From assembly GCA_037074765.1 (NCBI GenBank), contig JBAMDO010000418.1:1-22728 (forward strand): a stretch of DNA of 22,728 bases, read 5' to 3'. Positions 10,684 to 21,900 of the stretch are shown here, one piece after another (within the stretch, counting starts at the first letter, position 1; the number at the start of each line of letters is the position of its first letter). A model generated the notes under the pieces. That model was given only the letters and a program-made list of their open reading frames with translations, ran no database searches and was not told the origin of the DNA. The position numbers and the translations under genes are program-made. The stretch is from Mansonella perstans (lineage: Eukaryota; Nematoda; Chromadorea; Rhabditida; Onchocercidae).

Positions 10684-10978
10684 TTATGAGCAGAGAAATT
10701 TGGAGCTATTTTTTCTAAAGACTATAAATAGATCCTCCGGTAACTGTAAAGGTCCAAATCCTTTGCTGTCTGTGTATATTAATGCTACTATAAAAGGGAT
10801 GAAGCCAGCGACGAGAGTCAGCTTTTGCTTCCAAACGCAACCTACCGCAATGCGCCACCAATTCTCTACAGAGTTCTTTAATACGCCTGGGAGCACTCGA
10901 TGGTTGCATCGGAGTAGAGGACTGCATCCCAACCAGTCACATGTTACAAATCTTCAATCTAGTAAAGGTTATTTTTAA
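10684..10978. other. GC-richer patch with overlapping open frames
   Basis: About 250 bases here are clearly less AT-rich than their surroundings and are open in three frames: plus 10700-10978, minus 10932-10684 and minus 10927-10715. The minus frame at 10927-10715 contains APRRIKELCRELVAHC, which looks helical, and the plus frame contains MKPATRVSFCFQTQPTAMRH. No splice sites clearly frame any of them and I recognise no domain. It could be a relic exon or a dispersed repeat. Confidence 0.3.
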
Positions 10979-12165
10979 TTTTGTTGCAACTCATTTCCAC
11001 GATAGTTTATATCTTTCGTGAATTTGATTAAAAAGAGGCAATTCTGAATCTCATGAAGGTGCATCATTACTCTTCTGCATTTCATCCGTCTTCATTTGAT
11101 GATGTCATCGTTTCTTTACAATCATAGAAATTGAATTTCAAATTTTATTAAATAGTGATGATAAGCTTATAATAGCAATTATCACAATTCATTTGTCAAA
11201 GTAAATGTAAGTCAAAGAGCATTACAAAATGATTGCAGGTTATATATAAATTGACGAAAAAATAAAAATAAAATAGAAAAATAACTGATGAAAAATAACT
11301 AATGAAGATTTGTCAAATTTATGAATATCATATTTAATATTTGTCGAGTTTCATATTGAAATTCTCTTATAACTAGAGTCGATTTCAAGTAAAATTATAA
11401 TGAATTAAATAAAGCATTAAAATGTTAGTGGACAAAATTGCAATATCGATTAAAAACATTAGCGGATATTTTCGATTAACTAAAAACTTAAGGAATATTG
11501 TCAATATTTTCAAAATGCTCTTATCCCCGTGTTTGAACCGCTATTGCTTAAATTACAATCTATTGCGTTTAAATTCGAATATTTAATTCAATAGAAATGA
11601 TAAAACGAAAATTAAAAGTTAACCCAAATTTCTATTCTACATTTATCAACAAAAAAATTACTGTTTATTCGTGCATTACTGTTTAATCGCAAATTTTTCT
11701 TGTGATGCCAATTGAAGATTAATACAGTAAGCCTGTAAATTAAAAATTTCTTGCAGATTTCATTTTAAATATAACAGTAATCATAATTATTATTTATCTA
11801 ACGCAGGCAGCCAAACAGAATTTGATGAAAAACCGACGTACAGATCGCCGTTTTAAACAATATTTTAAGACTACAAGTTTAGTTTTAAATACACTGTACC
11901 AAAATATTCTCATAACTGATGGAAGATATTAAAATTCCCAACTATAATTAACATAAAATCAATTTAAAGTCGATGGATGATCTTTCAAATCTTTAAAATT
12001 TGTGAATATTTATCCGACGTAATTTGCTAAAACAACTTCTTTTAGATCAAAAAAATTTTACTGGATAACCGACATCTCTGGAAAAACCTTTAGAAGAATT
12101 GAGAATTTATCGTTCCTCGATAGAATGCATAAAATAGAAATGATTAAATAGAAATGATTATGAAA
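10979..12165. other. non-coding stretch up to the inverted copy
   Basis: AT-rich sequence with no supported gene. One short frame at about 11808-11930 after an acceptor-like AACGCAG (AAKQNLMKNRRTDRRFKQ) ends quickly and has no partner exon. A 14 bp tandem duplication (AAATAGAAATGATT twice, 12132-12159) lies just before the junction with the inverted copy at 12165/12166. Confidence 0.45.
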
Positions 12166-13144
12166 TGTCGAAAATTTGCATATAGAATGAATTCGAAAGT
12201 AATATTCCAAATTAATAAGTGAAATTGAAATTTTCAAAGTTGGAATTTTTTACTTTAACATTGGATTTTAAAACTAAGAAATTTCTTTAACGAATGAAAT
12301 TTTACTTTTGGAATCAATGCAAATCGGTGTCATCCTCGCAAAAGTTAGCTGATCTTGCTGCTTTTCCTCGCATGTTATCATTCACTGCAAGAACAAACAT
12401 TAATTTTTTTCAATAAGTTTCTAAATTCTTATCAGAAAAATCATCAAATCAAGACTAGATCTGCAATCTCTATTGATAACTGTATTACTTGATGAATTTT
12501 ACTCGTGCTAGCTTCAATATTAGACGCATCGGCCACTAAAATTTTAGTGCTTGCTCTTTTGACTTCTCCCTTCTGCCGTTCGCAAGCTGTAATCTGCGAA
12601 TTTCAATACCGAGATTAAGTTGGAATTACACCATTAAGCCAATAGGCATTACTATAGTAACGAAACCTCTCTTCTAAAATAGTATTGTAGTGGATATGAA
12701 GGAATTGTGACACCAACAAGCAGAAGAAATCACAAAAAAAAAAGGCGTCATGCTATTTTACAACTTACTGAAGAGAAATCTCTTAATTGTCGGAAGCGAC
12801 ACTTTTTCCAGTCCTGCAGTTGGTGCTAGTATGAGGAGCTTTAATATGGTGAAACTTTCATACTATTTTAGCATTTGTATAACAATGGATCAGTTGGTGG
12901 AAATTTTTAAAGACGATACAGACAGAAATGGAAAAAAAAAGCAACGAAGGGGAAGAGGAAGATTCCTCAATGTATATCCCACACTGTGTGAATTTAAATA
13001 TCGTCCTAGAGTTGGTAGAGATAAATCGAATATGATTACTTTTAATTTTTTCAAGAAGGCAATCAATATTGAACGTTTTGTTCATTAAATTAATTCGCTT
13101 GAATAAATTTCACTTTGGATTTTTTTCGGATCATTTCGCCATCA
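12166..13144 (-). repeat. 979 bp inverted copy of POU-gene exons 2-4
   Basis: This block is the reverse complement of 4354-5332, with a constant coordinate sum of 17498 and no difference found by eye. It carries antisense copies of POU exon 4 (12306-12384), exon 3 (12503-12593) and the 3' part of exon 2 (13114-13144). At every site where the two 8 kb copies differ (A/T run lengths, the extra T in exon 4, CGTTAAAG) it has the copy 1 form. Neither junction shows obvious homology to the flanks. Confidence 0.95.
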
Positions 13145-13395
13145 GCAAACTTCTAGAGTGCAGTTTCTTTACTACATATTTATAGGCAATATAATCGTTG
13201 AAAGAAAGCAAAATCAAATTTTGAAATTAAATTCATAGGGATCAGATATATAACTATGAATTAAACTCGATTTGTATGTTAATTAGAAAAAAATTAATAG
13301 AGTTCGATTAAATGAACAAATGAAATGGTGCACTCATTTTATTTACATTAATTCGTTATTGCCAAATGGTTTCAAAATTCCCATGTTTGGTTCTA

Positions 13396-13405
13396 TTTTT
13401 TTCAG
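13396..13405 (+). promoter_or_regulatory. T-rich splice acceptor just upstream of a start codon
   Basis: The tract TTTTTTTCAG ends eight bases before the ATG at 13414. In nematodes an acceptor this close to a start is typical of spliced-leader trans-splicing. It could equally end an ordinary 5' UTR intron. Confidence 0.5.
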
Positions 13406-13413
13406 AAAGAAAC

Positions 13414-14677
13414 ATGACCAAGCTTCTAACAGTGTTTGGCTTAGTAATTCTTCTTGTAGCATTTTCATGTGCAACAGAATCAGATGAAGATTTCAGTGTA
13501 ACTTTCATGAATTTACGTTTTTTTCCAAAATATATTTTTTAGCAGCCAGAAGATAGAGTTGGCCATATTAAACCAGCGGTGGTAGCTGCACACAATAGTG
13601 AAAATGTTTCTGTACAGGTAAAGGATGAGATAAGATGACAAGATGACAAGTGGGATGTGATATGACTGCTAGATGATCTAGATTGATCTAGTTTCCTGTA
13701 TGAAATGATTTGACTTCTCGTCGTGGTATGAAAAATTGCTTGAACTTGAAACATAACATGCTGTATTAAAACGACAAGAAAAATGAATTCCAATCCATTC
13801 CTTTTCAATCGATCATAAATCAATTTCCAGTAGTATAATGTTCATGAACAAAAAATTTTTTATTTTTTCTCAGGATTATTTTCAACCTGGTCTTGATAGT
13901 AACAGTGATGAGAACAATAACAATGATAATAACGATAACAATGATAAAATCGATGAAAACGACAAAGGGGGTAGTAATAAAGGAAATTATGATGATTATG
14001 TGGCCAAAGGAGAATTTGTTGAAAGTGATGGCATGTAAGTAAATGGGCACAGTCAATAATTTGAAACTCTCTTATTTATTTATGAGGAATCCTTATCCAT
14101 GTCTATTAGCGCATTCATCTCGTTTATTCGTATTATTGATATTATTAAATAAACAATATACGACGTTTATCTATATTATCGTTTATGAAATCTATTAGCG
14201 CATTCATCGTTTATTATTGATATTTTTAAAATTTATCGTTTATGAATCTTTTGACAGGAAATGTGAATATTTTTGGCTGGATTTCATTTAATGATATTTC
14301 ATCATCTGAACAAAATGTTTTGGAATAATGAATAAATTTTAACCACGGCTATGGATTATTGCCTTCGTCATACTTCTGAATAAAGTTTAGAAATAATAAG
14401 AGCTCGCTTTATTTTCATTTGCAGAAAGAAGGAGTGCGATTCTCACGCAACTTGCTACGATCAACGTGAGCCACAGATCTGGTGCAGATTGAATGAAAAT
14501 CAGTCGTGGGTGTAAGTGCATTTTTCACTTATTCCTATGAAAAGTTGGTTCTACACATATATCAGATTTTCAATAGGTGTGTGTGTGTGTGTTTATAAAA
14601 GTTCCAGGTCCCTTAACAGAAGTATGATGAACCCACTATTTTTCTTAACTGCATTCATTACCCTATCTGTTCTTTAG
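13414..14677 (+). CDS. small secreted, probably GPI-anchored Asn/Asp-rich protein
   Basis: Five exons with matching phases: 13414-13497, 13543-13617, 13874-14034, 14425-14511 and 14608-14677 (stop TAG), for about 158 residues. Residues 1-20 (MTKLLTVFGLVILLVAFSCA) form a classic signal peptide. Exon 3 is acidic and low in complexity, with repeated NDN/NND and a Gly/Lys/Tyr-rich end. Exon 4 holds a small Cys motif, C-x5-C-x9-C, around CYDQREPQIWC. Exon 5 gives SLNRSMMN followed by a hydrophobic C-terminus (PLFFLTAFITLSVL), as in GPI-attachment signals. Sequons NVS, NQS and NRS suggest glycosylation. Intron 1 is only 45 bp. I do not recognise the family. Exon 5 rests on a good acceptor (gttccag) and the tail's character. 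The gene is single-copy in this window and intact. Confidence 0.7.
14102..14243. repeat. short direct repeats in intron 3 of the secreted-protein gene
   Basis: TCTATTAGCGCATTCAT occurs twice about 90 bases apart (starting near 14102 and 14191), each followed by CGTTTATT and later TTATCGTTTATGAA. This looks like a local tandem duplication that has since diverged inside the intron at 14035-14424. Confidence 0.7.
14577..14592. repeat. (GT)8 microsatellite
   Basis: Eight GT dinucleotides in the last intron of the secreted-protein gene, 15 bases before the final acceptor. Confidence 0.9.
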
Positions 14678-14718
14678 TTATAGATTTCTTTGATCAACTT
14701 TATAATTCGTTGTTGAAA

Positions 14719-14724
14719 AATAAA
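14719..14724 (+). terminator. candidate polyadenylation signal of the secreted-protein gene
   Basis: AATAAA lies 42 bases after the TAG stop. It sits just inside the 8 kb repeat and corresponds to 11-16 in copy 1. Confidence 0.4.
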
Positions 14725-14901
14725 TGTCACAGTAGATGGGAGCTGCTGGAAAAAAAAATCAAAATATTTTGCAGTGCAAACAATATTAAGTTAATCAAAC
14801 AGATGATTCATTACAGGATAATAACAACACAATTATTTGTCAACGTCAACCAAAAACACGGTGACAAAATGTTGCAAGACAATATTTGGTCCAAGTAATA
14901 A

Positions 14902-15759
14902 TAAAGGGAATTGCAAATGCCACAGACAGAGCCATATATGGTGGAGCCATGTACAAGAAAATGATAAATGAATAACACCATGGGCAAGTTATAATTTTCT
15001 CAGCGTTCAAAATGATCATATAACTATCTATAATCTGTTGAAAGAATGTGTCACTCTTATTGGGCTCTTACTGATTTGTAGCCGGCACTTCAGAACGCTG
15101 AAACTCACAGCACGAGAACTTTTGTGATCGTTTTGAACCATTATAAAGATCTCAATAATAAATATATTTTATCAGTTTCGGCTCATCCAAATCAATCCTT
15201 TCATTTTCCGGCTCATCCAGATCAATATTTTGCAATATTATTGGGAAAACTTTTTTTGTAAGAAAAAAAATTTGCGGGATAAGATAGCTATTAGAAAGCA
15301 CATTTTCGGAGATGCAAATTCTTTCTGCAATCTTTATTTTTATCGACACATTGATTCCAGACTGTGAACAGTGCAGCAAGTTCAATTATGCAGGGGAAAA
15401 GGATTGATCTAGATGAGCCGAAAAATGAAAGCAATGATCTGAACGAGCTGGAAAATGAAAGGATTGATCTGGATGAGCCGAAAATGATAAAATATATTTA
15501 TCATTGAGATCCTTATAATGTTCAAAACGGTCACAAATGCTGTAAGTGCGCTGCCATTCCAGCGTTCCGAACTGCTCGATACAGACCAGTAAGAGACCCA
15601 ATAAGAATGGCACATTCTTTCTACAGATTATAGATAGTTATATAATCATTTTCAACGCTGTTAAAATTATAACTTGCTAATGGTGTCATTCATTTATCAT
15701 TTTCTTGTACATGGTTTCACCGTATATGGCTCTGCCTGTGGCATTTGCAATTCCCTTTA
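14902..15759. mobile_element. inverted-repeat (MITE/foldback-like) element carrying a POU-gene fragment, copy 2
   Basis: Same element as at 196-1049, with ends TAAAGGG and CCCTTTA. The POU-derived centre is at about 15228-15428, with the exon-like part starting at 15361. This copy is less damaged in the 30 bp repeats, so the repeat frame is continuous there. Confidence 0.75.
15413..15485. repeat. 30 bp tandem repeats derived from the POU exon, copy 2
   Basis: Units begin at successive GAGC positions: GAGCCGAAAAATGAAAGC.., GAGCTGGAAAATGAAAGG.. and GAGCCGAAAATGAT... The middle unit contains 22 bases (15457-15478) identical to POU exon 8 at 6379-6400. Matching inverted units lie in the left arm near 15177-15230. 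Confidence 0.85.
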
Positions 15760-16094
15760 GAATCGTTCTGGAAGATCCCGTAAACATGCCAGATGGAATG
15801 CTTTTCGGGTTTTCTCAGCCAACAATGCCTGCGTGTCAAGAGCCAAAATCATGATTATCCTCAGTCATCTAAAATAGACTTAAATTGTTATTTAACCGAT
15901 GCAAGCACTAGATGAAATTAATAATTTTTATTGTTGCTTTGCTAGAGATTAAAATTTACAACGCAAGTTCACAGACCGTTACCTTTGGTTTTTTAATGTT
16001 GCTCGTCTCGATTGGCACTATCGGCACTTCTCATTGTTTGGCAGAGAGGCCCACTTTTTCTAGATGGCCATTTTTTGGTCTCATCGTCACTTAC

Positions 16095-17882
16095 TGATAA
16101 AGGAAGCCAACTCTGTCTCTTCTTCATTGCATTCCAGCCCTTGAGTGCCATTTCCTCTTCCATTTCCTTTTCTTGGGCATTCGAACTCCTTCAATTTTCT
16201 CATTGTTTACTCCAAGCGATTCATGAGCAAGATTCAAACTGAAAAGGCAAAAATTTAGAAATGAGTAATTGATGAAGCCAATCTAACAACCTAAATAAAG
16301 TTTGCTTTAAACTTCAAAACATCATAGCTACAATAATTTGGAGGAAAAGAATAATAAATTGAAAAAGTGAATATTTGAAACAATTGCAAAACAATCAACT
16401 GATTTTTTCTATATCGTTTATTTTTTCTTTTTGCTTTTACAATTCCCCTTTTTCATCCTCCTTCTTGTTTTTTTTTGTTTCGTTATTTTATTATATATTC
16501 TGCGCTTTTCTCTTTTCAGAAATTACTTAAACAAAATAAAACGAGCAACCACATAAAAAGAAAAAAAAGCTAGTAGCTAAAAAAAATCGCAACGGAACAA
16601 ACATTCTAATGAGACTTATCCAAAAAATTTTTTTAAAAGTCAATTCACGCCAAATCTTTGTTTGCTAAAAATGATCAAATAGTTCTCATTTCAATTGAAA
16701 AATTCTATCACTTTACAACAAACAAAAACAGAAAATTTTCAAAGCTTTCGTTATGGTTTAAAAAATTAGTAACCACAAATTTAAAAAAAAAGACCCAAAT
16801 TAACAAACAATCCCTTGTCGAAAAAAAAAAAACAATTAGCAACGAAAATTACTAAAACAATGAAAAAATTTAGCAAGAAAAAACATAAGAACTAGGCTAA
16901 TCAGTCAGTAATAGATTAAAATACCTGCGTGAAGTAACAAACTTTGATGCCCGAGTGGAACAAAGATCGATTGAAGGGAAATGGCTCTTCACTTGAACGC
17001 ATGCAATATATTTTCAATGATGTGGATTAGGCAGAATTTCCATTATCACACTACATCTGGAAAAAGAAAAAAAGGTATTATGCAGAAGAACTGTTTTTCT
17101 TTTCAGATAATCAATACTTTGCAAAAAAAATCTCTTGCCGTTATTTTTAGCGCTAATTTCAGAATTTAAACTCATTGCTTTACGAATGGATTCTGTTAGC
17201 GTGAATTCGCCATATCGCATTCCGAAAACTTTTATATTTATTCAAATCAAGCATATAAAATTATTCAAAATACTAATGAAATTTATTTAAATTTACCAAC
17301 TGTAGTCGACTTGCCCGAATTACCGTATGCAAGTCTTTTCGTCTTTCTGACCCTATAAACAGCTGTTAATATTGCTCCAATATGCCTTTCACTGCTGGCT
17401 CATGGAATGGTTGTGGTTCACTGATATTGCCTCGAGTCATTTCTGTTCCATAGCCTGAAATCTATTTATTATCGAATGTGATTCGTCAAGCTTAATGCAA
17501 GCTGATAAATTTACAAAAGCTATTTTTTTTTCAAATGATAAATGAGACTTACCGTACTATTTCATGAATTTTTTCCAATTCTCTGCGTTCTGCGCTCGGG
17601 CACTCTTAACGTCGTCGTATCAAAACATCCTCCATTCAGGAAAAGCTCATACAACAATCGTCGTCGCTTCGCCATCTCCTTTTGCTCTTCCTGCATTTGC
17701 TGCAGCAGCTCAGCATATTGTTCTTGCTGGGAGAGTTGGAGCAAGAACTGCTTCTCATTCGTACGCTACCGTTCCATTATGCGATCATACTTCAGGAGCT
17801 CGCGGAACAAATCCAATTACTCCCGCATTTGAGGAGCATACTTCAAAACAGTCAACTTTGGTAAGTCCGACCTTACTCCGCT
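16095..17882 (-). pseudogene. decayed multi-exon gene, product not recognised, copy 2
   Basis: Counterpart of the decayed gene at 1365-3150. The exon-like blocks are about 17882-17553, 17454-17297, 17056-16925 and 16238-16095. The in-frame stops and frame changes are the same as in copy 1, so the decay predates, or is shared by, both copies. Confidence 0.45.
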
Positions 17883-18976
17883 TTAAAATAAGCTTTATCA
17901 TTCTTTTCAACCTCGTCCTCAAATCAATAATCTAAGAAAAGGCACAATTATTGCATCCGAAAATGAGTTCAATACATAATACCATATGTAAAATAGAAAT
18001 TAAAACTAAACATATCATACACAATACATTTTGCAAATAATCCTCCAATAGATGAAAGTAAAGCAGTTCTGAGATGTTTTTACCAAAGTTGACAGTTTTA
18101 AACTTTCAAGAATAGCAGTTGAAAAATCATACAAAATACGACAAATTTAAACCGAAACGAATGATACGTAATAATTTGCTGTACCTAATGTTAGAATTAA
18201 GCATTTGATAGATTAAAAAAACGATAATTAAGTAGTGTAATGTTGACAATATAGAAAACTAAAAAAGGTTTCATCCATATCAATGGGATTTATTTCTCAT
18301 GTTCCTATGTGCAATTCCTTCCTTAAATAATACGATCAGATGGCAAGACTTAATAGGCTATTTGTGCTAACCGTAAGATCATTTCATGTGAAACGTATAT
18401 AAAAATTAGCCAAGGAAAACGAATCGAATAAACTAATGCAACAATATATGATTTTGAATTTGGCAATTATTTAATTGCTAACAGTTTTAAAGCTAAATCT
18501 AATTTAAATTCAGTGAAAGAATAGCTTTCAATTCATCACATTGACTAATTAAATAATAAATGAAGATTAGAGCATTTTGAAAGAATTAATAAATGACTGA
18601 TGAGTTTAGAATGAAAAGGTATTTATTATTTGTATGATAAGCTTATTCGTGATAAAGTTATGATTAATAATGATCAGCGAGCGATTCGAGATAGAACCTT
18701 GGATTTGCAGTTGTAGAAGCTTTGAAGTAATCTATCGGGAATGATATCATTCATTCATGCGCATTGAAGTTCCGATTCAAGAAAGGGATTTAGTTAAATC
18801 GTTTCTTCTTTTCTTCTAACCTATTAGTATCATCCAGCCAATTTACTGTTACACGATTTATTTCTTTTAGATTGCTTGCGAAACTTTCGCATAATTGTCC
18901 TTGTGTTTCAAATGTTTTCAATTGCTTTCTAGATTTTCAATTCACTTCTTCTTTACTATCAAAGAACATTGTAGAC

Positions 18977-21900
18977 ATGTCAAATGATGTAACGGCTGCT
19001 GAATTATTTCATTTCAGGTCTGACTTGTTATTTTCTATCGCTTTTCTTTTAACTTTTAATTTTCAATTAGATCGCAGAGCTAGTTGATGGCGAAATGATC
19101 CGAAAAAATCCAAAGTGAAATTTATTCAAGCGAATTAATTTAATGAACAAAACGTTCAATATTGATTGCCTTCTTGAAAAAATTAAAAGTAATCATATTC
19201 GATTTATCTCTACCAACTCTAGGACGATATTTAAATTCACACAGTGTGGGATATACATTGAGGAATCTTCCTCTTCCCCTTCGTTGCTTTTTTTTCCATT
19301 TCTGTCTGTATCGTCTTTAAAAATTTCCACCAACTGATCCATTGTTATACAAATGCTAAAATAGTATGAAAGTTTCACCATATTAAAGCTCCTCATACTA
19401 GCACCAACTGCAGGACTGGAAAAAGTGTCGCTTCCGACAATTAAGAGATTTCTCTTCAGTAAGTTGTAAAATAGCATGACGCCTTTTTTTTTTGTGATTT
19501 CTTCTGCTTGTTGGTGTCACAATTCCTTCATATCCACTACAATACTATTTTAGAAGAGAGGTTTCGTTACTATAGTAATGCCTATTGGCTTAATGGTGTA
19601 ATTCCAACTTAATCTCGGTATTGAAATTCGCAGATTACAGCTTGCGAACGGCAGAAGGGAGAAGTCAAAAGAGCAAGCACTAAAATTTTAGTGGCCGATG
19701 CGTCTAATATTGAAGCTAGCACGAGTAAAATTCATCAAGTAATACAGTTATCAATAGAGATTGCAGATCTAGTCTTGATTTGATGATTTTTCTGATAAGA
19801 ATTTAGAAACTTATTGAAAAAAATTAATGTTTGTTCTTGCAGTGAATGATAACATGCGAGGAAAAGCAGCAAGATCAGCTAACTTTTGCGAGGATGACAC
19901 CGATTTGCATGATTCCAAAAGTAAAATTTCATTCCTTAAAGAAATTTCTTAGTTTTAAAATCCAATGTTAAAGTAAAAAATTCCAACTTTGAAATTTCAA
20001 TTTCACTTATTAATTTGGAATATTACTTTCGAATTCATTCTATATGCAAATTTTCGACAATGTTTATAGGTTTGCTGAGTAATGATCAGCGACAGAACGC
20101 GAATATGTTGCGCCTAGAAGCGGCTGCTGCTGCGGCAGATGGGGGAACGATAAGCAACCTATTAGGTTCATTCTTTTTTCTTTTGAAATTTATGTAGTTT
20201 TTTTCATTTCGAAAACTTTTATTGAGAGTCTACGATAAAGCGCAAAATTAAAAGTGTTCTTACAAATCACTTTATTCCTTGTTGAAAGATTATCTAAATT
20301 TCAAAATAAAATTAAATTAAAGAGTTCACATCGACAAATGGCGATGATGCAACCGCAGTTGGCATTATGAACAACTGTAAACTCTGGAGTTCTATCAACG
20401 TCTGCTACAGCGGAGGTAGTTGCTATCAGTGCTCCAAATATCTTTTTTATTGATATAAGGACGGAAAAAACAAAAACACGATCAGTATTTAGGGAATCAT
20501 TCTTCATTTAATGATATAGCCGCATTTACTGGCGAAAATATTGTTAACTTTGATCATTTTCCATTATTTGTTGTGAATAATTATTCATGCTCGGTTTTCC
20601 TCTAAAGCTGTTTTCTCTTGTTGTAAGTGCATTTTTCATTTTGAAAAGCAGTGAGAAATCTCAAGATATTCTTCTTCGTTATTGACTTTTATCATATGGC
20701 ATAGAATATTTAGGGACCGAATATCAAAAAATAAGTCATAATCATAATCTTAATTATTTAAATTCATTGCAGTTGGGTGATGTAAAGCATCAACTGAGTA
20801 AAGCAGGAGATACAAAATCGGTGACGTAAATTAAACGTAAAAAGACGAGCAAATGAAGAGGTTCCTCTTTTCATACTATTAGGAATATGTCGTGCAGGTT
20901 TTTTTATTTTTAACATGTTTTTTGCAATTTGTTAGGAAACATTTTGCATTATTGTAGGAAAATTTTTTTGTGAGAGAAAAATTTGAGATTATAAGTTGGT
21001 AGATTCTTGTAGAAGCAAATTCTTTTAACAATCTTCATTTTATCGATACACTGATTCCAGACTCTCAGCATTGCAGCACGTGCAATTACTAAAGAGGAAA
21101 GGATTGATCTGGATGAGCTGGAAATTTTTGCTCAAACATTCAAAAAACAGCGCATCAAATTTGGTAAGATAATATCAGTTTGATGGATTGTCAACAAGTT
21201 TTTTAGAAGTTGGAAAATTCAGCATATTAATTTGAAGAAATCAGAAATCTTGGATTTGGTTTTTATAGGTTTCACGCAAGGTGATGTTGGTCTTGCCCTT
21301 GGACACCGTTATGGTACTGACTTTTCGCAAACAACTATATCACGCTTCGAAACTCTAAATTTATCCTTTAAAAATATGTTCAAGTTACGGCCATTACTCA
21401 GAGAGTGGTTGGAGGAAGCAGAAGCAGCATTGGCCAACGGAGCAACAATCAATGACCTTTTGGAACCACCCTTTAAAAAGTCTCCATCACAAGTTCGTTT
21501 ATTGGTTTATTCTTCTTGATACAGCATATATGCTTGCTGATAAAATTCTCAAGTACTAAGGCATGTTTTTTACAGCGTGTTTAATTTATATATGCTTGTT
21601 TAAAAAAAATAATTATCTTGAATATCACATATGCTTCAACAGTTTTTCATGCTCGGAGAGTTAACAATTCATAGTTGAATATCTTAAGCATCAAAATTTA
21701 AGTGACTTCCGAGAATTCTAACTTCTAAAATGTTTTTTAATCAGTAATTAGTCTGAAAGACCTATTCTATGACAGTTTTATGAATGAATATTGAACATGG
21801 TGCTGCTAATTGGTATAATTGACTGAACAGGCATAATTCGCCTTAAAGACGACACATGAATTTGAGTATATGATTTATGGCTTTCAACAATAATTCTTGA

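Noticed and set aside
11800..11935. Possible exon after an acceptor-like AACGCAG (AAKQNLMKNRRTDRRFKQ...)
   Set aside because: It has no upstream partner exon or donor and ends in a stop within about 40 codons; the basic run alone is not enough.
13820..14056. Minus-strand Ile/Val-rich 78-codon frame
   Set aside because: It is the antisense shadow of the Asn/Asp-rich exon 3 of the secreted-protein gene.
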